Assembly: GCF_002007115.1 (NCBI RefSeq)
Contig: NZ_MVAD01000001.1
Coordinates: forward strand, 1,984,001 to 2,048,000
Direction: 5' to 3'
Source: Massilia sp. KIM
GTDB lineage: Bacteria > Pseudomonadota > Gammaproteobacteria > Burkholderiales > Burkholderiaceae_D
DNA: 64,000 nt
Part shown: piece after piece, positions 17,281 through 25,521 of the stretch
Layout: every line of letters begins with the position of its first letter
Position numbering within the stretch: position 1 is the first letter of the stretch
Notes under the pieces: generated by a model
What the model saw: the letters and a program-made list of their open reading frames with translations, nothing else
Told to the model about the DNA's origin: nothing
The model's database searches: none
Made by a program: the position numbers and the translations under genes

Positions 17281-18274
17281 ATTCCGCCGCTTCGATTCCC
17301 AGCAATTCCTCCAGCCGCGTCAGCGAGGCGTCGTCCTTGATGACCGAACGCAGCCAGGCGTGCAGCGGCTGTTCGCCCCAGCGCGCGGCCTTCTCGGCAA
17401 GGTAGGCCACCGGGCTGTGCGGCTCGGTGCGGCGGAAAAAGGCGGCCACCTGGCGCAACTGGGCCAGGGCCTGGTCGCGGTGCTGGAGCGGCCCCTCGCC
17501 CAGCACGATAGCCGCCGGCGAGTGGCTCAGGGCCGTGCCGGTGACCACGCCCGCCCCCTGGGTCGTCAGGGCCGTCGTCGGGGTGGCGACCGTAGCGGGC
17601 GTGGCGAATTCCTTCAGGTCGCGCAGCACCGCGCGCGCCACGCTGAAGCTCGGCCCATCCGCGCCCAGGCGCGCGTCCACCACCCTTTCCAGCTCTTCCA
17701 GCGCGGTCAGGCAGGCGTCGGCATCCTCGGCGAGGCCCTGGAAGAAGGCGGTGGAGCTGCGCTTGCGCGCGGCGTCCAGCTCGGCCGCCGCTTCGGCGTC
17801 GCGTCCATGCGCGGCCTCCCACTGCATCAGGCTCGCGCCGCTTTCCAGCACCGGCATGCCCTTGGCCAGCGGCGAGATGCGCGCCGCGATCCAGGCCAGG
17901 TTGCCGATGCGCCGCTCGAAGCCGTCCTCGTCCGCCAGCGGGTGCAGGCCGTCCCAGTAGCGCTCGCACAGGGCGGCCAGCAATTGCAGGCCCTCGGCCA
18001 GGCCGCGCAGGCCGGCCGTCTTGGCGCTGGCCTCGGCCAGCCAGACCGCCAGTTGCAGGTCCTTGCTGCGGGTCTCGATCAGCAGGGCGCAGCGCTTGCC
18101 GACGAACTTCCAGTCGGCTTCCTTGAGCGCCGTGACCCAGGCGCCCTGCTCCAGCGAGGGATCGTCGGCCAGGCGGGCGCGCGCGATTTCGTCGACCTCC
18201 GGCGAGAAGGCCAGGTCTTCGCCGCAAGGGTGCTCGGGACTGATGGGCGCGAGCAACGCCTCGATGTTCAGCAT
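17279..18274 (-). CDS. tssA: Type VI secretion baseplate/cap protein TssA
   Basis: A 331-residue TssA with the ImpA N-terminal domain (residues 1-110: IEALLAPISPEHPCGEDLAF, then DWKFVGKRCALLIETRSKDLQL) and a C-terminal domain containing FFRRTEPHSPVAYLAEKA, the usual end of the short TssA class. TssA coordinates sheath assembly at the baseplate of the type VI machine. It appears intact, with GAGGAG before the ATG, but the only other T6SS gene here is a clpV fragment 10 bases upstream, so it is probably a stranded relic of a lost cluster unless the rest lies elsewhere. Confidence 0.9.
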   Translation of the reverse strand: MLNIEALLAPISPEHPCGEDLAFSPEVDEIARARLADDPSLEQGAWVTALKEADWKFVGKRCALLIETRSKDLQLAVWLAEASAKTAGLRGLAEGLQLLAALCERYWDGLHPLADEDGFERRIGNLAWIAARISPLAKGMPVLESGASLMQWEAAHGRDAEAAAELDAARKRSSTAFFQGLAEDADACLTALEELERVVDARLGADGPSFSVARAVLRDLKEFATPATVATPTTALTTQGAGVVTGTALSHSPAAIVLGEGPLQHRDQALAQLRQVAAFFRRTEPHSPVAYLAEKAARWGEQPLHAWLRSVIKDDASLTRLEELLGIEAAE

Positions 18275-18284
18275 GACGTTCTCC

Positions 18285-18833
18285 TCAGGCCGCTTCGACC
18301 GTGTACTTGAACTTGCCGGCCTTGGTGGCGCTCAGCTTGACCCGGGCGATCCCGCCGCCTTCGGCCATGCGCGCCAGCACGCTGTCCGCGATCTCGGGCA
18401 GCAGGGTCCCGTTCAGGACATTGTCGACGTTGCGCGCGCCCGAATCGACTTCGGTGCAGCGGCTCAGCACCGCGTTCACCAGCGCCTCGTCGTACTCGAA
18501 ACCGGCGCGGTGGTTGGCCGCCACGCGCTCGCCGATGCGCTCCAGCTTGAGGCGGATGATGTCCGCCAGCACCTCGTCGCGGATCGGGTAGAAAGGCACC
18601 ACGCTCAGGCGCCCGAGGAAAGCCGGCTTGAAGTGCTTCGTCAGCGCGGGCCGCAGGAGTTCCGACAGCTGCTCCGGCGTCGGCAATTCGCTGGCGGGCT
18701 TGTTCAGGCAGGCCTGCATCAGCTGGCCCGAGCCCAGGTTCGAGGTCAGGATGATGATGGTGTTGCGAAAATCGATCTGGCGCCCTTCGGCATCGTCCAT
18801 CACGCCCTTGTCGAATACCTGGTAGATCAGCAT
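18285..18833 (-). pseudogene. tssH: C-terminal fragment of the T6SS ATPase ClpV/TssH
   Basis: A 182-codon frame matching only the end of ClpV, normally about 850-900 residues. It begins within the second AAA+ domain (IYQVFDKGVMDDAEGRQIDF, then FRNTIIILTSNLGSGQLM, sensor 1) and continues through FLGRLSVVPFYPI (Arg finger region) and the D2 small domain to KFKYTVEAA. Both Walker A boxes, Walker B of D2 and the entire N-domain are missing. Upstream the same frame meets a TAG four codons before the ATG, with no ClpV-like sequence. An AGGGAG stands before the ATG, so a fragment could be made, but it cannot be an ATPase. Confidence 0.88.
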
Positions 18834-18892
18834 CGGGGCTCCCTAAATTGTTTCTAATCAGAACCAGGAAAGCCCATCTTAGGAGTACTGCC

Positions 18893-19720
18893 GTGCGTCC
18901 TTCAGACGAAAATCAAGCCAGCTCCACGCGCCCCAACCTGATGTCGGCGTCGCACCGCGGCGGCGAGGACAGCATCCTCGCCAAGCTCGAACGCGACCCG
19001 GCGCGCCGCCACCGGAACCACTCGCCGCTCCGGGTGCTCTGGTACGGCGCCAGCGCCCTGGTCGCGGTCGGGCTCACCGCGACCCTGGTCTGGCTGGCCT
19101 CCGGCACCGGCAAGCAGCAGCCCATCCTGGCCCAGGCCACGGTGCTGGCCGCGCCCGCCGCCGATCCGCCGCCGGTGAGCGGCGCCGCGGCCCTGGTCGA
19201 CGAGCCGCCGCCGCCTCCGCCGCCGCTGCGCATGCTCGAGAAGGAGAAGCTACCGCCGGCCGTGGCCACGCCGTCCGTAGCGGCCGTGGCGACGTCGGCC
19301 GTGCCGGAGCCGGCAATGGCGGCGCCGGCACGGCAGGCGGTTCCTCGCCCCGCCCCCGCCCCCACGCCCCGTTCCGCTTCCGCGCCCGCGCCCGCGCCGA
19401 AAGGCGGCGCGCGAAGCGCGGCCAAACCGGCTGCGCTGGCCAAGGCCGAGCGCGCCCCCGCGCCGGCCCAGCGCGAGCGGGCGGCGGCGCGTACCGAGGC
19501 GCGTGCCGAGGTCCGTCCCGCAGCCCGTCCTGCGCCCCGTCCCGCCGTCCGCCCTGCCCGCCCGGCGACGCCGGCCAAGCCGGCCGAGCAGCCGGTCGAC
19601 AGCGACGTCGCCCTGATCTCGGCGGTCATCGTGCACGCCAATGGCCATGCCGAGGCCCGCACCGAGGAGAACCCGCCCTGCGCCGACGACGCCTGCCGGG
19701 CCCGCAGCACCCGTCCCTAG
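18893..19720 (+). CDS. Proline/alanine-rich membrane-anchored hypothetical protein
   Basis: A 275-residue protein of unknown function. Residues 1-45 are cytoplasmic and charged (EDSILAKLERDPARRHRN), one transmembrane span lies at about 48-70 (LRVLWYGASALVAVGLTATL), and the rest is low-complexity Pro/Ala/Arg sequence, including PPPPPPP, of a type that can span the periplasm. A compact end follows (DVALISAVIVHANGH) with two cysteines. The GTG start is chosen for the AGGAG seven bases upstream; an ATG at 18848 lacks a ribosome site. Very GC-rich. It lies between the T6SS relic and the repair operon, with no functional clue. Confidence 0.7.
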   Translation: MRPSDENQASSTRPNLMSASHRGGEDSILAKLERDPARRHRNHSPLRVLWYGASALVAVGLTATLVWLASGTGKQQPILAQATVLAAPAADPPPVSGAAALVDEPPPPPPPLRMLEKEKLPPAVATPSVAAVATSAVPEPAMAAPARQAVPRPAPAPTPRSASAPAPAPKGGARSAAKPAALAKAERAPAPAQRERAAARTEARAEVRPAARPAPRPAVRPARPATPAKPAEQPVDSDVALISAVIVHANGHAEARTEENPPCADDACRARSTRP

Positions 19721-19789
19721 CGTGGTAAAAAGCCAGCGCTCGCACCCGTGGCGGGCGAAACTGCTGGGGTTTGCGGGCGCGGGACGTTA

Positions 19790-19809
19790 TACTGTACATA
19801 AGTACAGTA
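19790..19809 (+). promoter_or_regulatory. LexA (SOS) box in front of the FAN1-helicase operon
   Basis: TACTGTACATAAGTACAGTA is a perfect 8+4+8 dyad that fits the E. coli-type LexA box CTGT-N8-ACAG and its flanking TA bases. It overlaps a TATACT -10-like element (19788-19793) and ends 12 bases before the ATG, a position where a repressor would block transcription. Basis: sequence match to the known consensus; LexA binding itself is inferred. Confidence 0.85.
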
Positions 19810-19821
19810 AGGCGTTCGGTC

Positions 19822-21468
19822 ATGCTCAGGGTGTTGGAAAACGAGTTTTATTATCTGGATAATTTCCAGCGCGTCCTCGACTGGATCGGCGAGCGCTATG
19901 CCGACCTGCTCGACGAGGGCGAGCACGCCTTCCTGTCCGCCTTCCCGCGCCTGCCGCAGAACGCCCGCGCGCTGTTCGTGCGCATGGTCATGCGCAAGGG
20001 GAACCTGTTCAGGGCCAGCAAGCTCGCCTACGCCGAAATCGGCTGCCCGGTCGAGGCGGCCCGCCACCTGGCCGGCGCCGGCTGGGTCGAGGCCGATCCC
20101 GAACTCACGCTGGACGAATTGTTCGAGCTGCTGCTCAAGCCCGAGATCGCCCAGGTCTTTCAGCTCCACCTGCGCCACAAGAACGCACGCAAGGCCGAGC
20201 AGCTCGAAGCCCTGCGCGCGGAGTTCGGCGACAGCCGCCGCTTCTCCCAGTGGCACCGCGAATGCACCGACGTGGCCCTGCGCATCCTGGTCAAGCCGCT
20301 GTGCGAGCGCCTGCGCCTGATCTTCTTCGGCAACCTGCATCAGGACTGGACCGAGTTCGTGCTGTCCGACCTGGGCCTGTACCGCTTCGAGCAGGTCGAG
20401 TTCTCGCAGGACTCGCGCGGCTTCCGCCAGCGCTGCGACGTCGACCATTATCTCCAACTGCACGCCTGCAAGGAACGCTTCGCCAATGGCGAGCCGCCCG
20501 ACGAGGTGGTGCGCGACCTGCCACGCCAGGCCTTCGGCAACGACTGGCTGGAGAGCCGGCGCGAAAAGCTGCTGTTCCAGATCGGCCAGCACTACGAGCG
20601 ACTGAAGGACTGGAGCCAGGCCTACGCCGTCTACCAGGAGTGCCGCTTCCCCGGCGCGCGCGGACGCGCGATCCGGGTGCTGGAAAAGCACGAGCGCTTC
20701 GACGAGGCCTATGTCCTCCTTCAGCAGGCCCAGGCCGCACCCGAGAACGAGGCCGAGCGCCAGCACCTGTCGCGCATCGGGCCGCGCCTCGCGCGCAAGC
20801 TCGGCCACGCGAGGCTGGCCCCACGCCGCAAGCAGGAGGTGGCGCGCATCGACCTGCGCCTGCCGCTGCCGGCCGGCGACTGGTGGGTCGAGGGCGTGGT
20901 GCGCGACCACCTGGCCCACGAGGAAGCGCCGGTGTTCTACGTCGAGAACGCGCTCGCCAATTCGCTGTTCGGCCTGCTGTGCTGGCGCGCCGTGTTCGCG
21001 GCCATCCCCGGCGCCTTCTTCCACCCCTTCCACCGCGGCCCGGCGGACCTGCACAGCGCCGACTTCCACCAGCGCCGCGCCGCCGAGTTCGCGGCCTGCC
21101 TGGCCGGCCTGGAGGATGGCAGCTATCGCGACACCATCCGCCGCAACTACGCGGACAAGTCCGGCCTGTCCTCGCCCTTCGTCTACTGGGACGCGCTCAC
21201 GCCCGAGCTGCTCGAGCTGGCCCTGGCCTGCATCCCGGCCGCCCACCTGCGTCGCTGGTGCGAGCGCATCCTGGCCGACGTCAAGGAAAACCGCAGCGGC
21301 TTTCCCGACCTGATCCAGTTCTGGCCGCGCGAGGCGCGCTACACCATGATCGAGGTGAAGGGTCCGGGCGACCGCCTGCAGGACAACCAGCTGCGCTGGA
21401 TCGACTACTGCGCCGCCCACGGGATGCCGGTGGCGGTGTGCTACCTGCAGTGGGAGCAGGCTGCTTGA
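19822..21468 (+). CDS. FAN1-like VRR-NUC structure-specific nuclease
   Basis: A 548-residue homologue of the FANCD2/FANCI-associated nuclease. Bacterial members cut 5' flaps and help unhook interstrand crosslinks. The C-terminal VRR-NUC domain has a complete PD-(D/E)XK site: Asp496 in GFPDLI, Glu511 and Lys513 in IEVKG, then the DNQLRWIDYC helix. The N-terminal half has the FAN1 fold segments (FVRMVMRKGNLFR, CPVEAARHLAGAGW) and the middle is TPR-like (YERLKDWSQAYAVYQE). ATG at 19822 is chosen over an in-frame TTG upstream that lies inside the promoter. The stop overlaps the helicase start, and a LexA box precedes it, so damage induction is likely. Confidence 0.9.
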   Translation: MLRVLENEFYYLDNFQRVLDWIGERYADLLDEGEHAFLSAFPRLPQNARALFVRMVMRKGNLFRASKLAYAEIGCPVEAARHLAGAGWVEADPELTLDELFELLLKPEIAQVFQLHLRHKNARKAEQLEALRAEFGDSRRFSQWHRECTDVALRILVKPLCERLRLIFFGNLHQDWTEFVLSDLGLYRFEQVEFSQDSRGFRQRCDVDHYLQLHACKERFANGEPPDEVVRDLPRQAFGNDWLESRREKLLFQIGQHYERLKDWSQAYAVYQECRFPGARGRAIRVLEKHERFDEAYVLLQQAQAAPENEAERQHLSRIGPRLARKLGHARLAPRRKQEVARIDLRLPLPAGDWWVEGVVRDHLAHEEAPVFYVENALANSLFGLLCWRAVFAAIPGAFFHPFHRGPADLHSADFHQRRAAEFAACLAGLEDGSYRDTIRRNYADKSGLSSPFVYWDALTPELLELALACIPAAHLRRWCERILADVKENRSGFPDLIQFWPREARYTMIEVKGPGDRLQDNQLRWIDYCAAHGMPVAVCYLQWEQAA

Positions 21469-23723
21469 GCTATACCGTCGCGGTCCGCGCCCTGTGCGAG
21501 TTCACCGCCAAGCAGGGCGACCTCGACCTGCGCTTCACGCCCTCGCCCAGCGCCCAGGAAGGCATCGTCGGCCACGCGGTGGTCCAAGGCCGGCGCGGCG
21601 GCAACTATCGCGCCGAAGTGGCCCTGTCGGGCCAGTGGCAAGACCTCACCGTGCGCGGACGCGCCGACGGCTACGACCCCGACGAGAACCTGATCGAAGA
21701 GATCAAGACCCACCGCGGCAAGGCGGAATCCATTCCCGACAACCACCGCCAACTGCACTGGGCCCAGTTGCGGGTGTATGGCCACCTGATGTGCGTGGAG
21801 CTGGGCATGCAACAGGTAAACCTGGCCCTGGTCTACTACGACATCGGCAGCGGCGTCGAAACCGTGCTCCGTGAAACCCGCGACGCCGCCTGGCTCGCCG
21901 CCCACTTCGAGGACTTGTGCGCGCGCTTCTCGCACTGGGCCGCGCGCGAGGCGGCGCATCGCGAGAAGCGCGACGCCGCGCTCTCCGATCTGCGCTTCCC
22001 GCACCCGGACTTCCGGCCAGGCCAGCGCCAGCTCGCCGAGAACATCTACCGCGCCAACACCAGCAAGCGCTGCCTGCTGGCCCAGGCCCCGACCGGCATC
22101 GGCAAGACCGTCGGCAGCCTGTTCCCGGTGCTCAAGGCCATGCCCCAACAGGGCATCGACAAGGCCTTCTTCCTGGCCGCCAAGACGCCGGGCCGCCAGC
22201 TCGCCCTGCACGCGGCAGCCAGCCTCGGGGCCGGTCCGGGCGGCCTGCCGCTGCGCGTGCTGGAGCTGAGCGCGCGCGACAAGCTGTGCGAGCATCCGGA
22301 CAAGGCCTGCCACGGCGAATCCTGCCCGCTGGCCAAGGGCTTCTACGACCGTCTGCCCGCCGCCCGCCTGGCCGCGTCCGAGGTGCCGGTGCTCGACCGA
22401 GGAGCCCTGCGCGTAGTAGCGGCGGCGCACGAGGTCTGCCCCTACTACCTGGGCAGCGAAATGGCGCGCTGGGCCGACCTGCTGGTGGGCGACTACAACT
22501 ATTATTTCGACGGCGGCGCCATGCTCTACGCGCTCAGCCTGAACAACGGCTGGCGCGTGAGCGTGCTGGTGGACGAAGCCCACAACATGGTCTCACGGGC
22601 GCGCGCCATGTACTCGGGTGAACTGAGCCGCGATCTGCTGCGCCTGGCCCGCGCCGGCGCCCCGCCCCAGCTCAAGAAGGCGCTGGAAAAGGTCGGCCGC
22701 GCCTGGACCGAGGTCGATCGCGGCGCGGCCGCGCCCTACCAGGTGCTGGAAGGCGTGCCGGAAAAACTCGTCAACGCCCTGCAGAACGCGACCTCCGCCG
22801 TCAACGACTTCCTGGCCGAGTTCCCCGGTCCGCTCGACCCCGACCTGCAGCGCTTTCACTTCGACGCCCTGCACTTCATCCGGCTCGCGGAATCCTTCGG
22901 CGAGCACTCGCTGTGCGACCTGGCGCGCGAGGGCGTGCGCGATTCGACCATCAGCATCCGCAACGTGGTGCCCGCGCCCTTCCTCGGCCCGCGCTTCGCG
23001 CTGGCGCATTCGAGCACGCTGTTCTCGGCCACGCTCAGTCCCTGGCACTACTTCGGCGACCTGCTCGGGCTGCCGCTTGACACCGCGTGGATCGACGTCG
23101 AATCGCCTTTCCGCGCCCACCAGTTGCAGGTGCACGTGGCGGCGGACATTTCGACCCGCTACCAGCACCGGGCGGCATCAACGCGGCCGATCGCGGACCT
23201 GATCGCGCGCCAGTACGATCAGCAGCCGGGCAACTACCTGGCCTTCTTCAGCAGCTTCGACTACCTCGAGCAGGTGGCGGCGGAGCTCGCACGGCGCCAT
23301 CCCGAGGTGCCGGCCTGGCGCCAGGAGCGGCGCATGAGCGAGGCCGAGCGCTCGGCCTTCCTGGATCGTTTCGCGCCGGGCGGGCGCGGCGTCGGTTTCG
23401 CCGTGCTGGGCGGGGCCTTCGGCGAAGGCGTCGACCTGCCGGGCGAGCGCCTGATCGGGGCCTTCGTGGCGACCCTGGGGCTGCCACAGGTGAATCCGGT
23501 CAACGAGCAGCTCAGGGAAAGAATGCAGAAACTGTTCGGCGCCGGCTACGACTACACCTATCTCTACCCCGGCATCCAGAAGGTGGTGCAGGCGGCGGGG
23601 CGCGTGATCCGCACCGAGAGCGACCGGGGCGTGGTCTGGCTGATCGACGACCGCTTCGCCCAGGCCAGCATCCGTTCGCTGATGCCGGCCTGGTGGGAGC
23701 TCGATGGCGCCGCGCCGAGCTAG
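21465..23723 (+). CDS. Cas4/RecB-like nuclease fused to XPD/DinG-type Fe-S helicase
   Basis: A 752-residue fusion. Residues 1-125 form a PD-(D/E)XK nuclease: Asp68 (GRADGY), Glu79-x-Lys81 (EEIKTH) and a QxxxY motif at 101-105, the last typical of Cas4/RecB nucleases. Then comes a superfamily 2 5'-3' helicase: Walker A APTGIGKT (208-215), four iron-sulfur cysteines (275, 282, 287, 325), DEAH at 370-373, STLFSATLSP, and the C-terminal motifs GGAFGEGVDLPGE and QAAGRVIRTESD. The TTG start overlaps the FAN1 stop (TTGA); the first internal ATG would delete the nuclease motifs. The pair should process damaged DNA ends together; this is inference from domains and linkage. Confidence 0.9.
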   Translation: MSYTVAVRALCEFTAKQGDLDLRFTPSPSAQEGIVGHAVVQGRRGGNYRAEVALSGQWQDLTVRGRADGYDPDENLIEEIKTHRGKAESIPDNHRQLHWAQLRVYGHLMCVELGMQQVNLALVYYDIGSGVETVLRETRDAAWLAAHFEDLCARFSHWAAREAAHREKRDAALSDLRFPHPDFRPGQRQLAENIYRANTSKRCLLAQAPTGIGKTVGSLFPVLKAMPQQGIDKAFFLAAKTPGRQLALHAAASLGAGPGGLPLRVLELSARDKLCEHPDKACHGESCPLAKGFYDRLPAARLAASEVPVLDRGALRVVAAAHEVCPYYLGSEMARWADLLVGDYNYYFDGGAMLYALSLNNGWRVSVLVDEAHNMVSRARAMYSGELSRDLLRLARAGAPPQLKKALEKVGRAWTEVDRGAAAPYQVLEGVPEKLVNALQNATSAVNDFLAEFPGPLDPDLQRFHFDALHFIRLAESFGEHSLCDLAREGVRDSTISIRNVVPAPFLGPRFALAHSSTLFSATLSPWHYFGDLLGLPLDTAWIDVESPFRAHQLQVHVAADISTRYQHRAASTRPIADLIARQYDQQPGNYLAFFSSFDYLEQVAAELARRHPEVPAWRQERRMSEAERSAFLDRFAPGGRGVGFAVLGGAFGEGVDLPGERLIGAFVATLGLPQVNPVNEQLRERMQKLFGAGYDYTYLYPGIQKVVQAAGRVIRTESDRGVVWLIDDRFAQASIRSLMPAWWELDGAAPS

Positions 23724-24451
23724 CCGAGCAGCTCGCGGATCTTCTGGTAGCCGCTGCGGCTGATCGGCAGGCGCGCCTCGTTCTTCAGCACCGCGCAGTG
23801 GTTGTCCTTGCTGACCGCCTCGATCCGCGCCACCGCGCCTACGTTGACGATGTAGGAGCGGTGGATACGCACGAACACCGCCCCATCCAGCTGGCTTTCC
23901 AGTTCCGACAGGCGCTGGTTCTTCAGGTAGCTCTTGCCCGCCGCCGCGATCTGCACGTAATCGTCCTGGGCCTCGATGTAGTCGATGCTGGCCGCCGCCA
24001 CCACGTGCACCCGCGCCCCGTCACGGATCAGGATCCGCTCCAGCGGCGCATGGCGCTGGGCCGCCTCGGCCACCACCGCGGCCATGCGTTCCGGCTGTGG
24101 CGCCCGCGCGCGCGCATGGGCCAGGGCCTGGGCCAGGCGCTCGCGCGAAAAGGGCTTGAGCAGGTAGTCGAGCGCATGCACCTCGAAGGCCCGCAGGGCG
24201 AACTGGTCGTAGGCGGTGGCGAAGATGTAATGCGGCTTGCTGCCGGCCAGCTCGACCACCTCGAAGCCGTCCAGCTTGGGCATCTGGATGTCGAGGAAAA
24301 CCAGCTCCGGATCCAGCTCGGCGATCGCCTTGACCGCCTCGAAGCCGTTGGCGCACTCGCCCACGATCTCGACGTCCGGCCAGGCTTGCAGGTACTCGCG
24401 CAACAGCGCGCGCGCCAGATGTTCATCGTCCACGATCAGCACTCGCATCAT
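23720..24451 (-). CDS. LytTR-family response regulator (LytR/AlgR type)
   Basis: A 243-residue regulator with an N-terminal receiver domain (VLIVDDE at 4-10; phospho-acceptor Asp54 in VFLDIQMP; Lys in LLKPFS) and a C-terminal LytTR DNA-binding domain (ILIRDGARVHVV, IDYIEAQDDYVQI, FVRIHRSYIVNV). Two adjacent ATG codons overlap the kinase stop (ATGATG), so kinase and regulator are coupled. It converges with the SOS helicase gene, whose last codons overlap its end by four bases. Its targets are unknown; the operon's LiaF-like genes suggest the cell envelope. Confidence 0.93.
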   Translation of the reverse strand: MMRVLIVDDEHLARALLREYLQAWPDVEIVGECANGFEAVKAIAELDPELVFLDIQMPKLDGFEVVELAGSKPHYIFATAYDQFALRAFEVHALDYLLKPFSRERLAQALAHARARAPQPERMAAVVAEAAQRHAPLERILIRDGARVHVVAAASIDYIEAQDDYVQIAAAGKSYLKNQRLSELESQLDGAVFVRIHRSYIVNVGAVARIEAVSKDNHCAVLKNEARLPISRSGYQKIRELLG

Positions 24452-25521
24452 GCGTCTCCCGTTTCCGCGGGCAGCACCAGGTCCACCCGGAAGTGATTGT
24501 CGTCGCGCGCCCAGTGCACGCTGCCTTCCCGTCCATAGGCCGCCGCCAGGCGCTGGCGCACGTTGAGCAGCCCGATCCCGTTGCCGGCGCGCGGCCAGGC
24601 GCCATCCTCCCCGTCCACCTCGTTCTCGACCCGGATGCGCAGCAGCGAGCCGCTGCGCCGCGCGCTGACCCGCACCACCCCGCCCTCCAGGCGCTGTCCG
24701 ATGCCGTGCTTGACCGCATTCTCCACCAGCGGCTGCAGGATCATCGGCGGCAGCAGGCAGGACGCCGCCTCCGGCGCGACTTCGCTCGCGAAGCCGAGGC
24801 GCGGGCCGAAGCGCACCTGCTCGATCGCCACGAACTCCGCCACCAGGGCCAGTTCCTCGGCCAGGCTCACCTTGCGGTGCGCTTCCAGCCCCAGGGTGCG
24901 GCGGAAGAACCCGGCCAGCCTCAGGGTCATGTCGCGCGCCTTGCCCGGGTCGATCGCGGTCAGCGCGCTGATCGAGTTCAGGCTGTTGAACAGGAAGTGC
25001 GGATCGATCTGGGTGCGCAGCATGCGCAGTTCCGCATCCTGGGCCAGCAGGCGCAGCTCGAGTTCGCGGGTCTCCAGCCTGCGGGCGCGCTCGAACTCCA
25101 TCGCCAGGTAGTGGGCCGCCGCCGTCATCCCGTACAACAGCATCCCCACCCCGAACATCACCGCCACCAGGGGCCGCGACACCGGCACCCCCGGCCACTG
25201 GGGCGCCGCCCAGGCCCACAGCCCGGCCCAGGCGGCCCCCGCCGCGCACCACAACAGCGCTGCGGTGGCGGCGCTGAAGAAAAATACCGCCAGCACGACG
25301 CCGAGGGGGCGGGCCGCCAGCGGATAGGCGCGCGACAGGTAATAGCTTGAAAAGCCGCAGGCGGCGGCATAGACCAGGGCCAGCGGCACCGCGAACAGCA
25401 GGCTGGCGGACGCGCCGGCGCCGGTGCTGGCGTCGATCAGTCCGGCCAGCAGCAGGCCCAGCATCAGCCAGGCCAGCAGGTAGAGCGCGGCGCTGCGCCG
25501 CGCCCAGAAGCCTGCTCCCAT
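24448..25521 (-). CDS. LytS-type sensor histidine kinase
   Basis: A 357-residue membrane kinase of the His_kinase (LytS/YehU) family. Four hydrophobic spans occupy residues 10-140. After a short coiled coil (ERARRLETRELELRLL) comes the phospho-acceptor His175 in QIDPHFLFNSLNSI and an ATPase domain with the N box LVENAVKHGIG and G boxes GNGIGLLNVRQRL. It is the partner of the LytTR regulator downstream. Its ATG overlaps the stop of the LiaF-like gene (TGATG). No extracytoplasmic sensor domain is seen, so the signal is probably sensed within the membrane. Confidence 0.92.
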   Translation of the reverse strand: MGAGFWARRSAALYLLAWLMLGLLLAGLIDASTGAGASASLLFAVPLALVYAAACGFSSYYLSRAYPLAARPLGVVLAVFFFSAATAALLWCAAGAAWAGLWAWAAPQWPGVPVSRPLVAVMFGVGMLLYGMTAAAHYLAMEFERARRLETRELELRLLAQDAELRMLRTQIDPHFLFNSLNSISALTAIDPGKARDMTLRLAGFFRRTLGLEAHRKVSLAEELALVAEFVAIEQVRFGPRLGFASEVAPEAASCLLPPMILQPLVENAVKHGIGQRLEGGVVRVSARRSGSLLRIRVENEVDGEDGAWPRAGNGIGLLNVRQRLAAAYGREGSVHWARDDNHFRVDLVLPAETGDA

